Shown here in pieces: positions 56,241 to 64,000 of a stretch of 64,000 nucleotides of DNA. The position numbers were made by a program, and so were the translations under genes. The stretch is from Kosakonia sacchari SP1 (GTDB lineage Bacteria > Pseudomonadota > Gammaproteobacteria > Enterobacterales > Enterobacteriaceae). The stretch lies in NCBI RefSeq assembly GCF_000300455.3, contig NZ_CP007215.2:2108001-2172000 (forward strand), written 5' to 3'. Numbering within the stretch: the stretch's first letter is position 1; the number at the start of each line of letters is the position of its first letter. The notes beneath the pieces are model-generated. The model searched no databases, was not told the DNA's origin, and saw only the letters and a program-made list of their open reading frames with translations.

Positions 56241-57152
56241 TTATTCACCGATTATTCGCGCGAGTAACGACGGAGAGGTTTTCCGCCCGGCAGGCTCTAC
56301 CGACACGCTGGCAGATAAACCCGCCACTAACTCCACGCCTGCGGGCAGCTCGTCGATATGAATACGGACCGGTACGCGCTGCGCAAGGCGCACCCAGTTA
56401 AAGGTGGGGTTAACGTCCGGCAGGCCAAGACCGCCCGTTTCATCATTGCTGTCGCCGATGCCGTGCCCGATGCTCTCAACGTGACCGGTTAAGACAGGTT
56501 CAAAGCCCATCAGCGCGATGTGCGCGCGATTTCCGACATGAATATGCCGCAGTTTTGTCTCTTCAAAATAGCCCACAACCCAGAAACTGTTCGCATCAAT
56601 GATGGCCACTTTGGTTTCCCCGGCGGTGGCGTAGTCCCCCGGACGCAGCCGGAGATGTGTGACGTAGCCTGCTACCGGCGCGCGCACCGTGGCATGCGCT
56701 AAATTAAGCTGTGCCAGTTCCAGCGCCGCCATCGCGCCGTGATAATTTGCTGCCGCGATGCTGGCTGCACTGCCTGTTTGTTGTAAGTCTTCGCTGGAGA
56801 TCACGCCTTTTATCTGTGACCGCCTGGTCGCTGCATCCTGGCGCATCAACATCTCATGGCGTTTCGCCTCGACATCCGCCTGCGCGCTGACCACCGCCAG
56901 CTTCAGCCAGTGCGGATCGATTGAATAGAGCACATCGCCCTGATTAACCCACTGGTTATCGCGAACGGCGACATTTGCAACCGGCCCGGAAACATCCGGC
57001 GCTATCTGCACCACATCAGCACGCACCCGGCCATCACGAGTCCAGGGACGCTGCGCATAATGTTTCCACATCATGTAAGCGAGGAAGGTAGCCACCAGCA
57101 CAGCGCTTAAGGTCAGTGCATAACGGCTTAAAAGAGAAAAAAAGGATTTCAT
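56241..57152 (-). CDS. HlyD-family adaptor, AaeA-like
   Basis: A 303-residue membrane-fusion protein with one transmembrane segment at about residues 10-28, then YAQRPWTRDGRVRADVVQIA, a lipoyl half (VAVRDNQWVNQGDVLYSID), a helical hairpin and the second half (ATVRAPVAGYVTHLRLRPGD). AaeA works with AaeB to export aromatic acids. The start codon overlaps the DUF1656 stop as ATGA. Last gene of a three-gene operon read from the FUSC gene. Confidence 0.9.
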   Translation of the reverse strand: MKSFFSLLSRYALTLSAVLVATFLAYMMWKHYAQRPWTRDGRVRADVVQIAPDVSGPVANVAVRDNQWVNQGDVLYSIDPHWLKLAVVSAQADVEAKRHEMLMRQDAATRRSQIKGVISSEDLQQTGSAASIAAANYHGAMAALELAQLNLAHATVRAPVAGYVTHLRLRPGDYATAGETKVAIIDANSFWVVGYFEETKLRHIHVGNRAHIALMGFEPVLTGHVESIGHGIGDSNDETGGLGLPDVNPTFNWVRLAQRVPVRIHIDELPAGVELVAGLSASVSVEPAGRKTSPSLLARIIGE

Positions 57153-57364
57153 ACAACTAACCCCAGTGCGTTCAGCCCCTGCATAAGCAGGAAAAAAGTA
57201 ACAATATAAGTGGATAAACTCATCAGCGGTCGCCATGGCAAACGGCGATAGCGCCTGCTGAAAGCGAAAAGTGGTAGCCATAACAGCGTGCAGAACAGGG
57301 CGGCAAGGGCGATCACTAGCAGGCCTGGGACGTATACCCCGCCGAGATTCATGTCATTAATCAT
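57149..57364 (-). CDS. DUF1656 small membrane protein, AaeX-like
   Basis: A 71-residue protein with two hydrophobic segments (VPGLLVIALAALFCTLLWLP and YIVTFFLLMQGLNAL). DUF1656/AaeX genes stand between FUSC and HlyD genes in many aromatic-acid efflux operons; their job is unknown. I chose the ATG at 57364 with GGAG 7 bases upstream; it overlaps the FUSC stop by 8 bases. An ATG at 57352 lacks such a box. Confidence 0.88.
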   Translation of the reverse strand: MINDMNLGGVYVPGLLVIALAALFCTLLWLPLFAFSRRYRRLPWRPLMSLSTYIVTFFLLMQGLNALGLVV

Positions 57365-59420
57365 CGGCGCGCTCCGTGTACGGTTCGCGTAATGCGCAGT
57401 GCAGATTAACCAGGCAGTCAATGAACTGGCGCGACTGCTCATGGGGTTGCAGGGATGTAAGGCCAATCATGGCCTGAATCCGCTGACGTATCGCACTCGG
57501 TGCGGTATCGCGGACAAGCAGAGAGAGGAGCTCGCCGATGTCATGCGCTTTTTGGCGGTCTTTCTGCGCCTGAAAACGGCGCAAGTGCATAACGGAAAGG
57601 CCAATGCGCAACGCGTGCAGCATCTGGTTAAGCGTTTGCTCTGCGGAGTGCCCGCTTCGCTGCAAGCGCGGCAGTAACAATGCGGTCCGGTCTATCATCA
57701 GATTGGTCCAGTGGGTTTCATCGGGTTTGAATACGCCTTTCACGCTGCGTCGAACGTCTCGTCGGCAGGCGCGTAGCAAGCGTTCAATGGCGGCGTCAGC
57801 CTGCACGGTTTGTAGCAAGCTCATACTGACCACCGCAAAGCCGGTGGCGGCAAAGAGCGCGATAGCGGTATTGACGGCCACGGCGAAATCTCCGCTGTAG
57901 TGGGCACCCAACTCGCACAAAATAGGTAGCGTCAGGGTGATCCCCATGGCCATAAAGGTGGTGGCTGGTCGGGCCTGCAACGATCCCGCCAGCAGATAGG
58001 CCGGGGCGAGCACAGCAACCAGCAGCGGAAACTCAGTCACCAGAGGCAGCAGGGCAAAGCTGTAAAGCAGGCTTATCATCACGCCCCAGGCGGAACCCAC
58101 CATATATTTCACTATGTGCGGCGCTGGAGTATCGAAACTGCCAAACAGCGTGCAGCAGACCCCCAGGATAGAAACCGCCGTCGCGCCATCGGGCCATGCG
58201 GAATCAATCCAGATAAGACAACCACTCAGGATAATGACGAAAGCACCCAGCGCAGTGCGCACCGCAGACAGGCTGTCGCGGTGGAAGACATAGCCTTTTG
58301 CCGGTTTATCTTCGGCTGGCAGTTGCGCCGGCTTTGCATGCGTGAGGGCGTCCGCGAGCCGCTCGCATTGCAGCAAAAGCGTAATGGCTTCATGCAGGTG
58401 GCGGACAAGGTTCATCTGGAGTGCTGTTTCAAAGGTCAGTGCCTCTGCGGGGGCGAGTCGTTTGGTTAGCGTCGCACTGCGTTCTGCCAGCGCTTGCCCG
58501 GTGATTTTCCGTTTTGCACGCTCTTCCCCGGCGAGCCAGCTTTGCACCGCTTCCAGCAGCGTCTGGATATCGGCGGGCAGCGCAGTGACCATCAACAGGC
58601 GATCGTGTAATTCACCGCTGACGATCAACAAGCGCGCCAGCTTGTCATGCAGCGCTTTGCGCGCATGACGCACCGGTGCTGAGAAGGCAAAGTCGTAAGG
58701 AATATGGTGGCTCAGGCCTTGCAGAAACTGTAACGCCAGCGCCAGTTTCAGATTATCGGCCGCTTCGTTGGCACTTCCCGCCAACGTGTCTGCCAGCATC
58801 TGACGTGCAGAATTCAGTGTTTGCGCGATTTTGCTATTGAACAGGCCGGAGATCCGTTTTGGCAACACATAACGGTGAATAAGCGCCGCGCAGAAAATGC
58901 CAATTCCGATCTCCTGCACACGAACTATGGCGGTATCAAAAATCTCGCCGGGGTGAAATACCGCTGGAAAACCAATCAGACTCGCCGTGTAACCGGCCAG
59001 CACAAAGGCGTAGGCGCGGGGTGTGCGCTCGAGCAGCGATAAATAGAGACAAAAGGTGATCCAGCCGGTGAGTACCACGCTACAAAAAATCGGCGTATTC
59101 ACGAAAGTGGGCACAATCAACACCGTCGCGCCGGCACCCACTATCGTACCGGCTAAGCGGTAGACGCTTCGGCTCAGCGACGCGCCAACGGAGGTTTGCG
59201 ACACAATATAAACGGTAATGATCGCCCACGAGGGTTTTTCCAGGCCGATCGATAGGGCGATGTAATACGCGAGCATCGCCGCTGCAAAGCTCTTGGCGGA
59301 ATAAAGTAACGCGTTGGCATCGCCCGTTAATGCGACTGAACCAAACATTCTGCCTGTACGACGAAGCAGGGCAGATAAATCGCACAACAAATGGCTGGGG
59401 GAGAAATCGATTTTGTTCAT
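57357..59420 (-). CDS. FUSC-family transporter, AaeB-like
   Basis: A 687-residue inner-membrane exporter with two sets of six transmembrane helices and a large cytoplasmic part between and after them, as in AaeB. Recognisable pieces are YIALSIGLEKPSWAIITVYI near the start and the C-terminal cytoplasmic domain. It exports p-hydroxybenzoate-type or other small toxic acids with the HlyD gene product. The start is not certain: ATG 59420 (used) and 59447 both lack good ribosome sites. Divergent from an AraC regulator with about 75 bases between. Confidence 0.87.
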   Translation of the reverse strand: MNKIDFSPSHLLCDLSALLRRTGRMFGSVALTGDANALLYSAKSFAAAMLAYYIALSIGLEKPSWAIITVYIVSQTSVGASLSRSVYRLAGTIVGAGATVLIVPTFVNTPIFCSVVLTGWITFCLYLSLLERTPRAYAFVLAGYTASLIGFPAVFHPGEIFDTAIVRVQEIGIGIFCAALIHRYVLPKRISGLFNSKIAQTLNSARQMLADTLAGSANEAADNLKLALALQFLQGLSHHIPYDFAFSAPVRHARKALHDKLARLLIVSGELHDRLLMVTALPADIQTLLEAVQSWLAGEERAKRKITGQALAERSATLTKRLAPAEALTFETALQMNLVRHLHEAITLLLQCERLADALTHAKPAQLPAEDKPAKGYVFHRDSLSAVRTALGAFVIILSGCLIWIDSAWPDGATAVSILGVCCTLFGSFDTPAPHIVKYMVGSAWGVMISLLYSFALLPLVTEFPLLVAVLAPAYLLAGSLQARPATTFMAMGITLTLPILCELGAHYSGDFAVAVNTAIALFAATGFAVVSMSLLQTVQADAAIERLLRACRRDVRRSVKGVFKPDETHWTNLMIDRTALLLPRLQRSGHSAEQTLNQMLHALRIGLSVMHLRRFQAQKDRQKAHDIGELLSLLVRDTAPSAIRQRIQAMIGLTSLQPHEQSRQFIDCLVNLHCALREPYTERADD

Positions 59421-59497
59421 GCCGCAAAGTATTACCGGCTTGCGCATGCCATTAAATACTCTATTCTGTCAAAAAATACCTAAATGTTGCCAATCGT

Positions 59498-60286
59498 ATG
59501 CAGCCTAACTACGCCACAACCGTGTTTGACCCCGATGACACGCACAGCCCGGCAGTTGCCCGGCGTCTCGATTTTGTGGATTACGAAGCCGAGATGCCGG
59601 TTCATACGCACCGCAAAGGGCAATTAATCATTGCGCTGTATGGCGCAGTGACCTGTCGTGCGGAAAATGAGATCTGGATTGTGCCGTCGCACTGCGCGGT
59701 ATGGATCCCAGGCGGCACGCCTCACAGCGCCAGTGCCACCTGGAACGCGCATCTGAATTATCTTTTTATTGAACCCGGGGCCGCAGCACTGCCGAATCGC
59801 TGCTGCACGCTGGCCATTTCTCAGTTGATTAAAGAGTTGGTTGATCGCTTAACCCGTGAAAATGTCGATTACCCGCCAGATAGCCATGCCGCGAGGCTAA
59901 CCCGGGTTACGCTTGATGAGCTGGTCACCATGCCACAGCAGAACTTCAGTTTACCGGTTTCTGCGCATGCCAAAATTCGCGCCATGGCCGATACACTGGT
60001 GAGCCATCCGGAAGATCGCAGCACGTTTAAAGCGTGGGCGAAGCGCCTTGCGCTTAGTGAGCGCTCTCTGGCGCGTTTGATGTTGCGCGAGACGGGGCTG
60101 ACCTTTGGGCGATGGCGTCAGCAACTCCATTTGATTATTGCGCTGCAGGCGTTAGCCAGCGGCGAATCCGTGCAAAACGTGGCGACAAAACTTGGCTATG
60201 AATCCGTGAATGCGTTTATCACCATGTTCAGAAAAACGATGGGCAGTACGCCAGCACACTACTTTGCCGAACGAAAAACACCGTAA
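59498..60286 (+). CDS. AraC-family regulator, divergent from the aae-like efflux operon
   Basis: A 262-residue regulator with a cupin sensor (FVDYEAEMPVHTHRKGQLI, SHCAVWIPGGTPHSASATWN) and a C-terminal AraC DNA-binding domain (LALSERSLARLMLRETGL and VQNVATKLGYESVNAFITM). The aae operon of E. coli is controlled by a LysR protein (AaeR), so this locus differs. Its position, divergent from the FUSC gene with a short gap, makes it the likely regulator of that operon. The effector is presumably a small aromatic or other acid. Confidence 0.9.
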   Translation: MQPNYATTVFDPDDTHSPAVARRLDFVDYEAEMPVHTHRKGQLIIALYGAVTCRAENEIWIVPSHCAVWIPGGTPHSASATWNAHLNYLFIEPGAAALPNRCCTLAISQLIKELVDRLTRENVDYPPDSHAARLTRVTLDELVTMPQQNFSLPVSAHAKIRAMADTLVSHPEDRSTFKAWAKRLALSERSLARLMLRETGLTFGRWRQQLHLIIALQALASGESVQNVATKLGYESVNAFITMFRKTMGSTPAHYFAERKTP

Positions 60287-60313
60287 CCTGCAAGTGTGAA
60301 TAATCGTTGTTGG

Positions 60314-60340
60314 TGCCTGGGCGTGACATTAGCCCAGGCA
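60314..60340. terminator. Stem-loop between the AraC regulator gene and the DUF1304 gene
   Basis: TGCCTGGGC (60314-60322) pairs with GCCCAGGCA (60332-60340) around a 9-base loop between two convergent genes. No T run follows. Confidence 0.5.
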
Positions 60341-60360
60341 TTGACAGACAAAAGCAACAT

Positions 60361-60711
60361 TCACTGCATCAGCAGGGCAATGAGTGCGAGTAGCGCCGGA
60401 AGTGCCTGCACATAGAGTATCTTCCGGCTGGCTGTTACGGCACCGAAAATCCCGGCAATCAGCACGCAGATCAGGAAAAAGAGGGTAACCGGCACGCCGC
60501 TTGCACCCAGCCATAATCCCCAACATAGCCCCGCCGCCAGAAAGCCGTTATACAGCCCCTGGTTCGCAGCCAGCACGCGGGTGTCGCGCGCAAACTCCGC
60601 GCTAAGATTAAAGGCTTTGTGGCCTGTTTTGGTGTCCCACAAAAACATTTCGAGCACCAGAATGTACAGATGAATGGCGGCGACAATCGCAACAAGAACA
60701 GTAGCTAACAC
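60361..60711 (-). CDS. DUF1304 membrane protein
   Basis: A 116-residue protein of the DUF1304 family with four hydrophobic segments. Typical features are HLYILVLEMFLWDT at residues 14-27 and LAANQGLYNGFLAAGL at 48-63. It starts with GTG at 60711; AAGG lies 7 bases upstream, and there is no better ATG. The function is unknown. It lies between the AraC regulator and a methyltransferase gene. Confidence 0.9.
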   Translation of the reverse strand: MLATVLVAIVAAIHLYILVLEMFLWDTKTGHKAFNLSAEFARDTRVLAANQGLYNGFLAAGLCWGLWLGASGVPVTLFFLICVLIAGIFGAVTASRKILYVQALPALLALIALLMQ

Positions 60712-60872
60712 AGGAAACCTTACTGGAAAAGGGCAGGTGACGTGGAGTATAGATAATCGCGGCGGCTCGCGCAGCGAGCACGGTGAGGATTATGTCGTTT
60801 TTCGCGCTTCATCGCGTTTTGCCCCATCGACAATATGACTGATGACAGGCTTGGGCAAGGTAGCGGTTAATA

Positions 60873-61541
60873 ATGAACATCTACGAAACACAGTATCAGG
60901 AACGAATAGCAAACGGAGAAGCCGCCTGGGCCGGAGAGGGTTATCACAGGGCGAAGGCGCAACAGGAGCAAGTTTTTTCATGGCTTGGGCAGCACCAGTA
61001 CCTCCCGCAACCCGGTGCAACAGTTCTTGAGCTGGGGTGTGGCAATGGCGCGATGGCTGCGGAATATTTTGCCCGGCGGGGTGACGATGTCTGGGGCGTG
61101 GATTTCGCGCAAACCGCGATCCGCTGGGCTGAAGAACGCTTTACGCAAGCAGGTCTGCGCGCGCACTTTTGGGTCGGTGATGTCTGCCATCTTCCTCAGT
61201 GCAAAGCGGCAACGTTTGATCTGATTATTGATGGCAGTTGTTTGCACTGCCTGATCGGCGAGGCAAGGCAACGCTGTTTTGCTGAAGTGCGACGATTGCT
61301 CAAACCCGCAGGACATTTCATTGTCAGTTCGATGTGCGGGATGCCGCGTTATCAGGAAGACAGGGAGAATTACGATACCGAACATCATCACCTGCTTAGA
61401 GAGGGGCAAGCCTGGCGCACGTTAAAACCCCTCCCGGACTTAATGGAGGAGTTGCAGAAAGCGCGATTTACCGTGCTGGCAAGCCGCGTTAATCCTAACC
61501 CGTGGTGGGATCATGCGACCTTAGTCTGCGCAGCGCATTGA
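60873..61541 (+). CDS. Class I SAM-dependent methyltransferase
   Basis: A 222-residue methyltransferase. Motif I is TVLELGCGNGAMAAEYFARR at residues 50-69, and the acidic partner sits in DDVWGVDFAQTAI near 80. The catalytic-side segment is FDLIIDGSCLHCLIG. A weak AAGG lies upstream of the ATG at 60873. The substrate is unknown; similar small enzymes methylate metalloids, toxic compounds or small acids. Single gene. Confidence 0.88.
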   Translation: MNIYETQYQERIANGEAAWAGEGYHRAKAQQEQVFSWLGQHQYLPQPGATVLELGCGNGAMAAEYFARRGDDVWGVDFAQTAIRWAEERFTQAGLRAHFWVGDVCHLPQCKAATFDLIIDGSCLHCLIGEARQRCFAEVRRLLKPAGHFIVSSMCGMPRYQEDRENYDTEHHHLLREGQAWRTLKPLPDLMEELQKARFTVLASRVNPNPWWDHATLVCAAH

Positions 61542-61630
61542 CCTGCGGGTAGTGATTTGCCGCGACGTGCTAAAGCGAAATATCAATCAGGACATGCGAA
61601 GGAGCCGCTGGCCGTCGCGCTACGCGCAAC

Positions 61631-61659
61631 GAAAAAAAAGACGACAAGAGATGTCGTCT
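61631..61659 (-). terminator. Rho-independent terminator after the YbgA-family gene
   Basis: On the minus strand AGACGACA pairs with TGTCGTCT around a 5-base loop and is followed by eight T. It begins about 58 bases after the stop codon of the gene at 61717. Confidence 0.93.
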
Positions 61660-61716
61660 AAACGTGGAACGTGAGGAGCCCGTATCAGGGTCATTCGAGC
61701 TTTCTTGTGATGGTAT

Positions 61717-62676
61717 TCAGTTGACGGTCAGGCGAAGACCAAGCACGTCCGGATAGGGGGCAAAGTAATTCTGTTTTAACAGGTAGCGATCCGGGTATTC
61801 GGCCAGATAGTGCTTCAGCAGCGTTATTGGCGCGAGGATCGGCAGCAGCCCGTTGCGATAATGAAGGATCACATCGCGCAGTTCGCCGCGCTGGCGGCTG
61901 TTCAAATGCTCACGGAAGTAGCCCTGAATGTGCATCAGTACGTTGGTATGATTTTTCCGCGACGCGGTTTTTTTCAGGATCGCCATCAGCTTTTCGCGGT
62001 ATGCCACAAAGAAGGCGTCCAGATCGTCCCATTCGTGCAGCGAGGCGACGAAGGGGCCAATCTCACGGTAACCGGCCTGGTCGTGCGCCAGCAACTGAAG
62101 TTTGTAGCGGCTGTGGTAGTCCAGCAACGCGCGACGGGTCAGCCCGTGAGCCTTGAGCGTGTTGAGTTCGTGCAGAGCGAAAACGCGCTCGACAAAGTTT
62201 TCCCGCAACAGCGGATCGTGCAGACGGCCATCCTCTTCAACCGGTAACCACGGATAGCGCTCCAGCAATGCGCCGGTAAACAGGCCCACACCCTCTTTAC
62301 GCCCGCGATTGCCTTTTTCATCATACAGCCGCACGCGCTCCATGCCGCAGCTCGGCGATTTGGCACAGACGATAAAACCAGAAAACGCGCTGACTTGCGG
62401 AAGATATGTCCCGGTGAAGTCAGCCATTTTCTGCGTTACATCTTCATGTGGCGCATGGCTGAAACGCATGCGGAGTGCTGAATCGCTGTTCTGCACCAGA
62501 CGCAGCGCTGGGCGAGGTACGGGCAGGCCAATAGACATTTCAGGACACACCGGTTTGAACGTCACCCACTGTGCCAGTTCGTCCATCACAAAACCCATGC
62601 GTTTGTGCCCGCCGTCAAAACGTACCGCCGAGCCGGTTAAACATCCGCTAATGCCAATGATGGGTTGCGTGTTCAT
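61717..62676 (-). CDS. YbgA-family protein (DUF523 plus DUF1722)
   Basis: A 319-residue protein with two domains: DUF523 at about 5-150, with the cysteine motifs IGISGCLTGSAVRFDGGHKR and FIVCAKSPSCGME, then DUF1722 (YbgA) from about 190 to 310 (LLAHDQAGYREIGPFVASLH). E. coli YbgA is only the second domain and lies beside phr. The cysteines may bind a metal or a cluster; the activity is unknown. A good terminator follows. The 387-base gap before the start contains an inverted repeat related to that near bluR. Confidence 0.9.
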   Translation of the reverse strand: MNTQPIIGISGCLTGSAVRFDGGHKRMGFVMDELAQWVTFKPVCPEMSIGLPVPRPALRLVQNSDSALRMRFSHAPHEDVTQKMADFTGTYLPQVSAFSGFIVCAKSPSCGMERVRLYDEKGNRGRKEGVGLFTGALLERYPWLPVEEDGRLHDPLLRENFVERVFALHELNTLKAHGLTRRALLDYHSRYKLQLLAHDQAGYREIGPFVASLHEWDDLDAFFVAYREKLMAILKKTASRKNHTNVLMHIQGYFREHLNSRQRGELRDVILHYRNGLLPILAPITLLKHYLAEYPDRYLLKQNYFAPYPDVLGLRLTVN

Positions 62677-63063
62677 GAGGTTATCCTCTTACTGCGCGTT
62701 ATGGATGAAGAAACATGCCGCTTCGCAAATGGTCGTGACGGGTGTCTTCATCCCGGTTGTATTACGTAGTGTCCTGTAATGACTGCCGTTGCCTTTCACC
62801 TGCCTGCGGAATGCCTTGCCCATGCTTTGAGAACGTTGGCACTGAGGTATGTACCTTCCGGAGGCGCTAAATAACGTGGTATTACGGCATACTTCAAACT
62901 TACACAATTAAATTTATTTGTCCAAGTTTTGCTGAGGATATTTTTAATTTAGCAAGAAATTCAATGGGGTGAAAATGCCGTCATTATGCGATGTTAATGC
63001 CTGCAGCAGACCCGCAACGTTTTACTGTTGCGCTGCGAAGCGGGCGAGTGGCGAAAAATGAAT
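62677..63063. other. Intergenic region upstream of the YbgA-family gene
   Basis: About 390 bases between two minus-strand genes. No gene is supported. The AT-rich part at 62880-62960 holds an inverted repeat (62896-62929) and probably the ybgA-type promoter. Confidence 0.45.
62896..62929. promoter_or_regulatory. Imperfect inverted repeat upstream of the YbgA-family gene
   Basis: AAACTTACACAA (62896-62907) and TTGTCCAAGTTT (62918-62929) are inverted copies with two mismatched positions and a 10-base spacer. The spacer length is the same as that of the palindrome upstream of bluR, and both are next to MlrA/BluR-type genes. It is 220-253 bases upstream of the YbgA-family start. Confidence 0.45.
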
Positions 63064-63792
63064 TTAGAGTGAGATAACTTCGAGGGAGACGACAGAGGCC
63101 TGCCAGAGCGCGATCTGCTTTTTACGCGCGGCGGAGAGTGTGCCGGTGGTGACCAGTAGCCACTTTCGCTGCGGGAAAATCTCCGGAGCCAGCGTGGTGG
63201 GCGGCACTGGAAGTACGTCGATACGGTGACCCTGGCCGGTACGTTTAAGCGCTTCGAGCCAGATTTCGCACGGGTCGGTAAGGTGCCATCCGGTGATGAG
63301 ATAGTTATCGCCCGGCGCCTTTCTGTCGCCTTCGAGGCAAAACGAGGTGTAGGAGAGGATGATGCCGTCCAGAACTTCGCGCAGGGTCATCATGGCAGGA
63401 ATATTGGCTGAAACTTTGCTGCGCAGCGGGCGCAACACTTCGTTGATCAGCTCCGGGCGTGGATATTCGCGGCCTGAATCGTAAATCAGCTGGCGCAGGG
63501 ATTCGATTTTTCCCTCTTTCAGCCGCTGCAACATGCTCTCCTGCAGGGTGAGCCAGTTGTTAGTCCTGTGCGCTTCCGGACGCGCCAGCAGGGGTTTCAC
63601 CTGACTTACCGGCACCCCTTTTTTCACCCAGTCGAGGATTTTCAGTGCCTGCTGGACATCATCATCGCTGTACAGTCGGTGGCCGCCCCCGGTACGCATC
63701 GGTTTAAGCAGGCCGTAACGCCGCTGCCACGCACGCAGCGTTGTCGGGGTGATCCCGCAAAGTTGAGCAAATTCGCCGATGGAGTAAGACAT
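63064..63792 (-). CDS. MerR-family regulator, MlrA/BluR-type paralogue
   Basis: A 242-residue regulator with the same design as BluR. The DNA-binding domain reads YSIGEFAQLCGITPTTLRAW, QRRYGLLKPMRTGGGHRLYS. The C-terminal domain has YLITGWHLTDPCEIWLEALK in the position of the vitamin B12-type fold but without the cobalamin motif. It is not next to a BLUF gene and so has a different signal. The YbgA-family gene lies downstream on the same strand, with a palindrome in front of it. A weak AGG lies 8 bases before the start. Confidence 0.85.
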   Translation of the reverse strand: MSYSIGEFAQLCGITPTTLRAWQRRYGLLKPMRTGGGHRLYSDDDVQQALKILDWVKKGVPVSQVKPLLARPEAHRTNNWLTLQESMLQRLKEGKIESLRQLIYDSGREYPRPELINEVLRPLRSKVSANIPAMMTLREVLDGIILSYTSFCLEGDRKAPGDNYLITGWHLTDPCEIWLEALKRTGQGHRIDVLPVPPTTLAPEIFPQRKWLLVTTGTLSAARKKQIALWQASVVSLEVISL

Positions 63793-63910
63793 GGGGGAAA
63801 CCTGATAAGAGAGAATGCTCTCAATATACTACGAATACTAATGAGTTGAATGAAGAGCGGACCGTTTGCACTACACTTTACTGCCAACTGCGACAATGAA
63901 AGGAGCTCTC

Positions 63911-64000
63911 ATGAAGCTATGGCCTGTGGTGACCGGTGTTGCTATTGCCCTGACACTGGTTGCCTGTAAATCCCCGACGCCGCCAAAAGGGGTTCAGCCG
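63911..64000 (+). CDS. blc: Outer-membrane lipoprotein Blc (lipocalin), N-terminus only
   Basis: The first 30 residues are visible: a lipoprotein signal MKLWPVVTGVAIALTLVAC with Cys19 as lipidation site, then KSPTPPKGVQP. This agrees with the beginning of Blc (signal, then SSPTPPRGV). AGGAG lies 8 bases before the ATG. Blc binds lysophospholipids and is RpoS-dependent in E. coli. The rest lies to the right of the window. Confidence 0.8.
   Translation, partial: MKLWPVVTGVAIALTLVACKSPTPPKGVQP

Overview
The window looks like chromosome of a member of the Enterobacteriaceae, probably of the Kosakonia/Enterobacter group. It carries close homologues of E. coli katG, yciE, bluF/bluR/ycgZ/ymgA/ariR, lutABC (ykgEFG), yajD, a cspA-type gene and blc. 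Codon use and short intergenic distances are ordinary for the family. The genus is inferred, not proven. I saw no tRNA, rRNA, insertion sequence, phage module or CRISPR array.

Layout. 1-5.3 kb: katG (3' part outside the window), a DUF1264 lipoprotein, a remnant of a metallo-beta-lactamase-fold hydrolase, and a yciE-katN stress pair. 5.3-9.9 kb: a marR-emrA-emrB-MFS efflux operon behind a promoter covered by a 40-bp inverted repeat. 9.9-14 kb: the blue-light module bluF-bluR, divergent from ycgZ-ymgA-ariR. 14.1-19.9 kb: three overlapping genes for large dynamin-like GTPases. 20.2-25 kb: a CPA1 antiporter, a phosphoketolase and a ketopantoate-reductase-like enzyme. 25-28.4 kb: a DMT exporter, a LysR regulator, an APH-fold kinase and a small AraC regulator. 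28.4-32.5 kb: lutCBA and a cyclopropane fatty acid synthase. 32.6-34.8 kb: an AraC regulator and an MFS transporter. 35-39.2 kb: dgkA, a ColRS-like two-component system and eptA, a lipid A modification cluster. 39.3-43.8 kb: yajD, an MccF-like peptidase, a chemoreceptor and a cold-shock gene.

44-54.6 kb is the accessory-looking part. It holds a 43-codon gene with its own terminator, a RES-domain toxin whose upstream partner frame seems broken, a lone RND pump, an ABC transmembrane domain without an ATPase, an AdeRS-like two-component system and a TupA-like ATP-grasp enzyme. 55-64 kb returns to ordinary genes: a secreted esterase, an AaeXAB-like efflux operon with a divergent AraC regulator, DUF1304, a methyltransferase, a YbgA-family protein, a second MlrA-type MerR regulator and the start of blc.

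Themes that link the genes are export of toxic compounds (four efflux loci), envelope modification (eptA/dgkA, cfa, blc), oxidative stress (katG, katN) and light/stress signalling through BluF-BluR. The best candidates for a less described system are the triple-dynamin operon and the RES toxin with a frame-disrupted partner. Several inverted repeats tie regulators to their targets: MarR, LysR and the MerR/BluR family.
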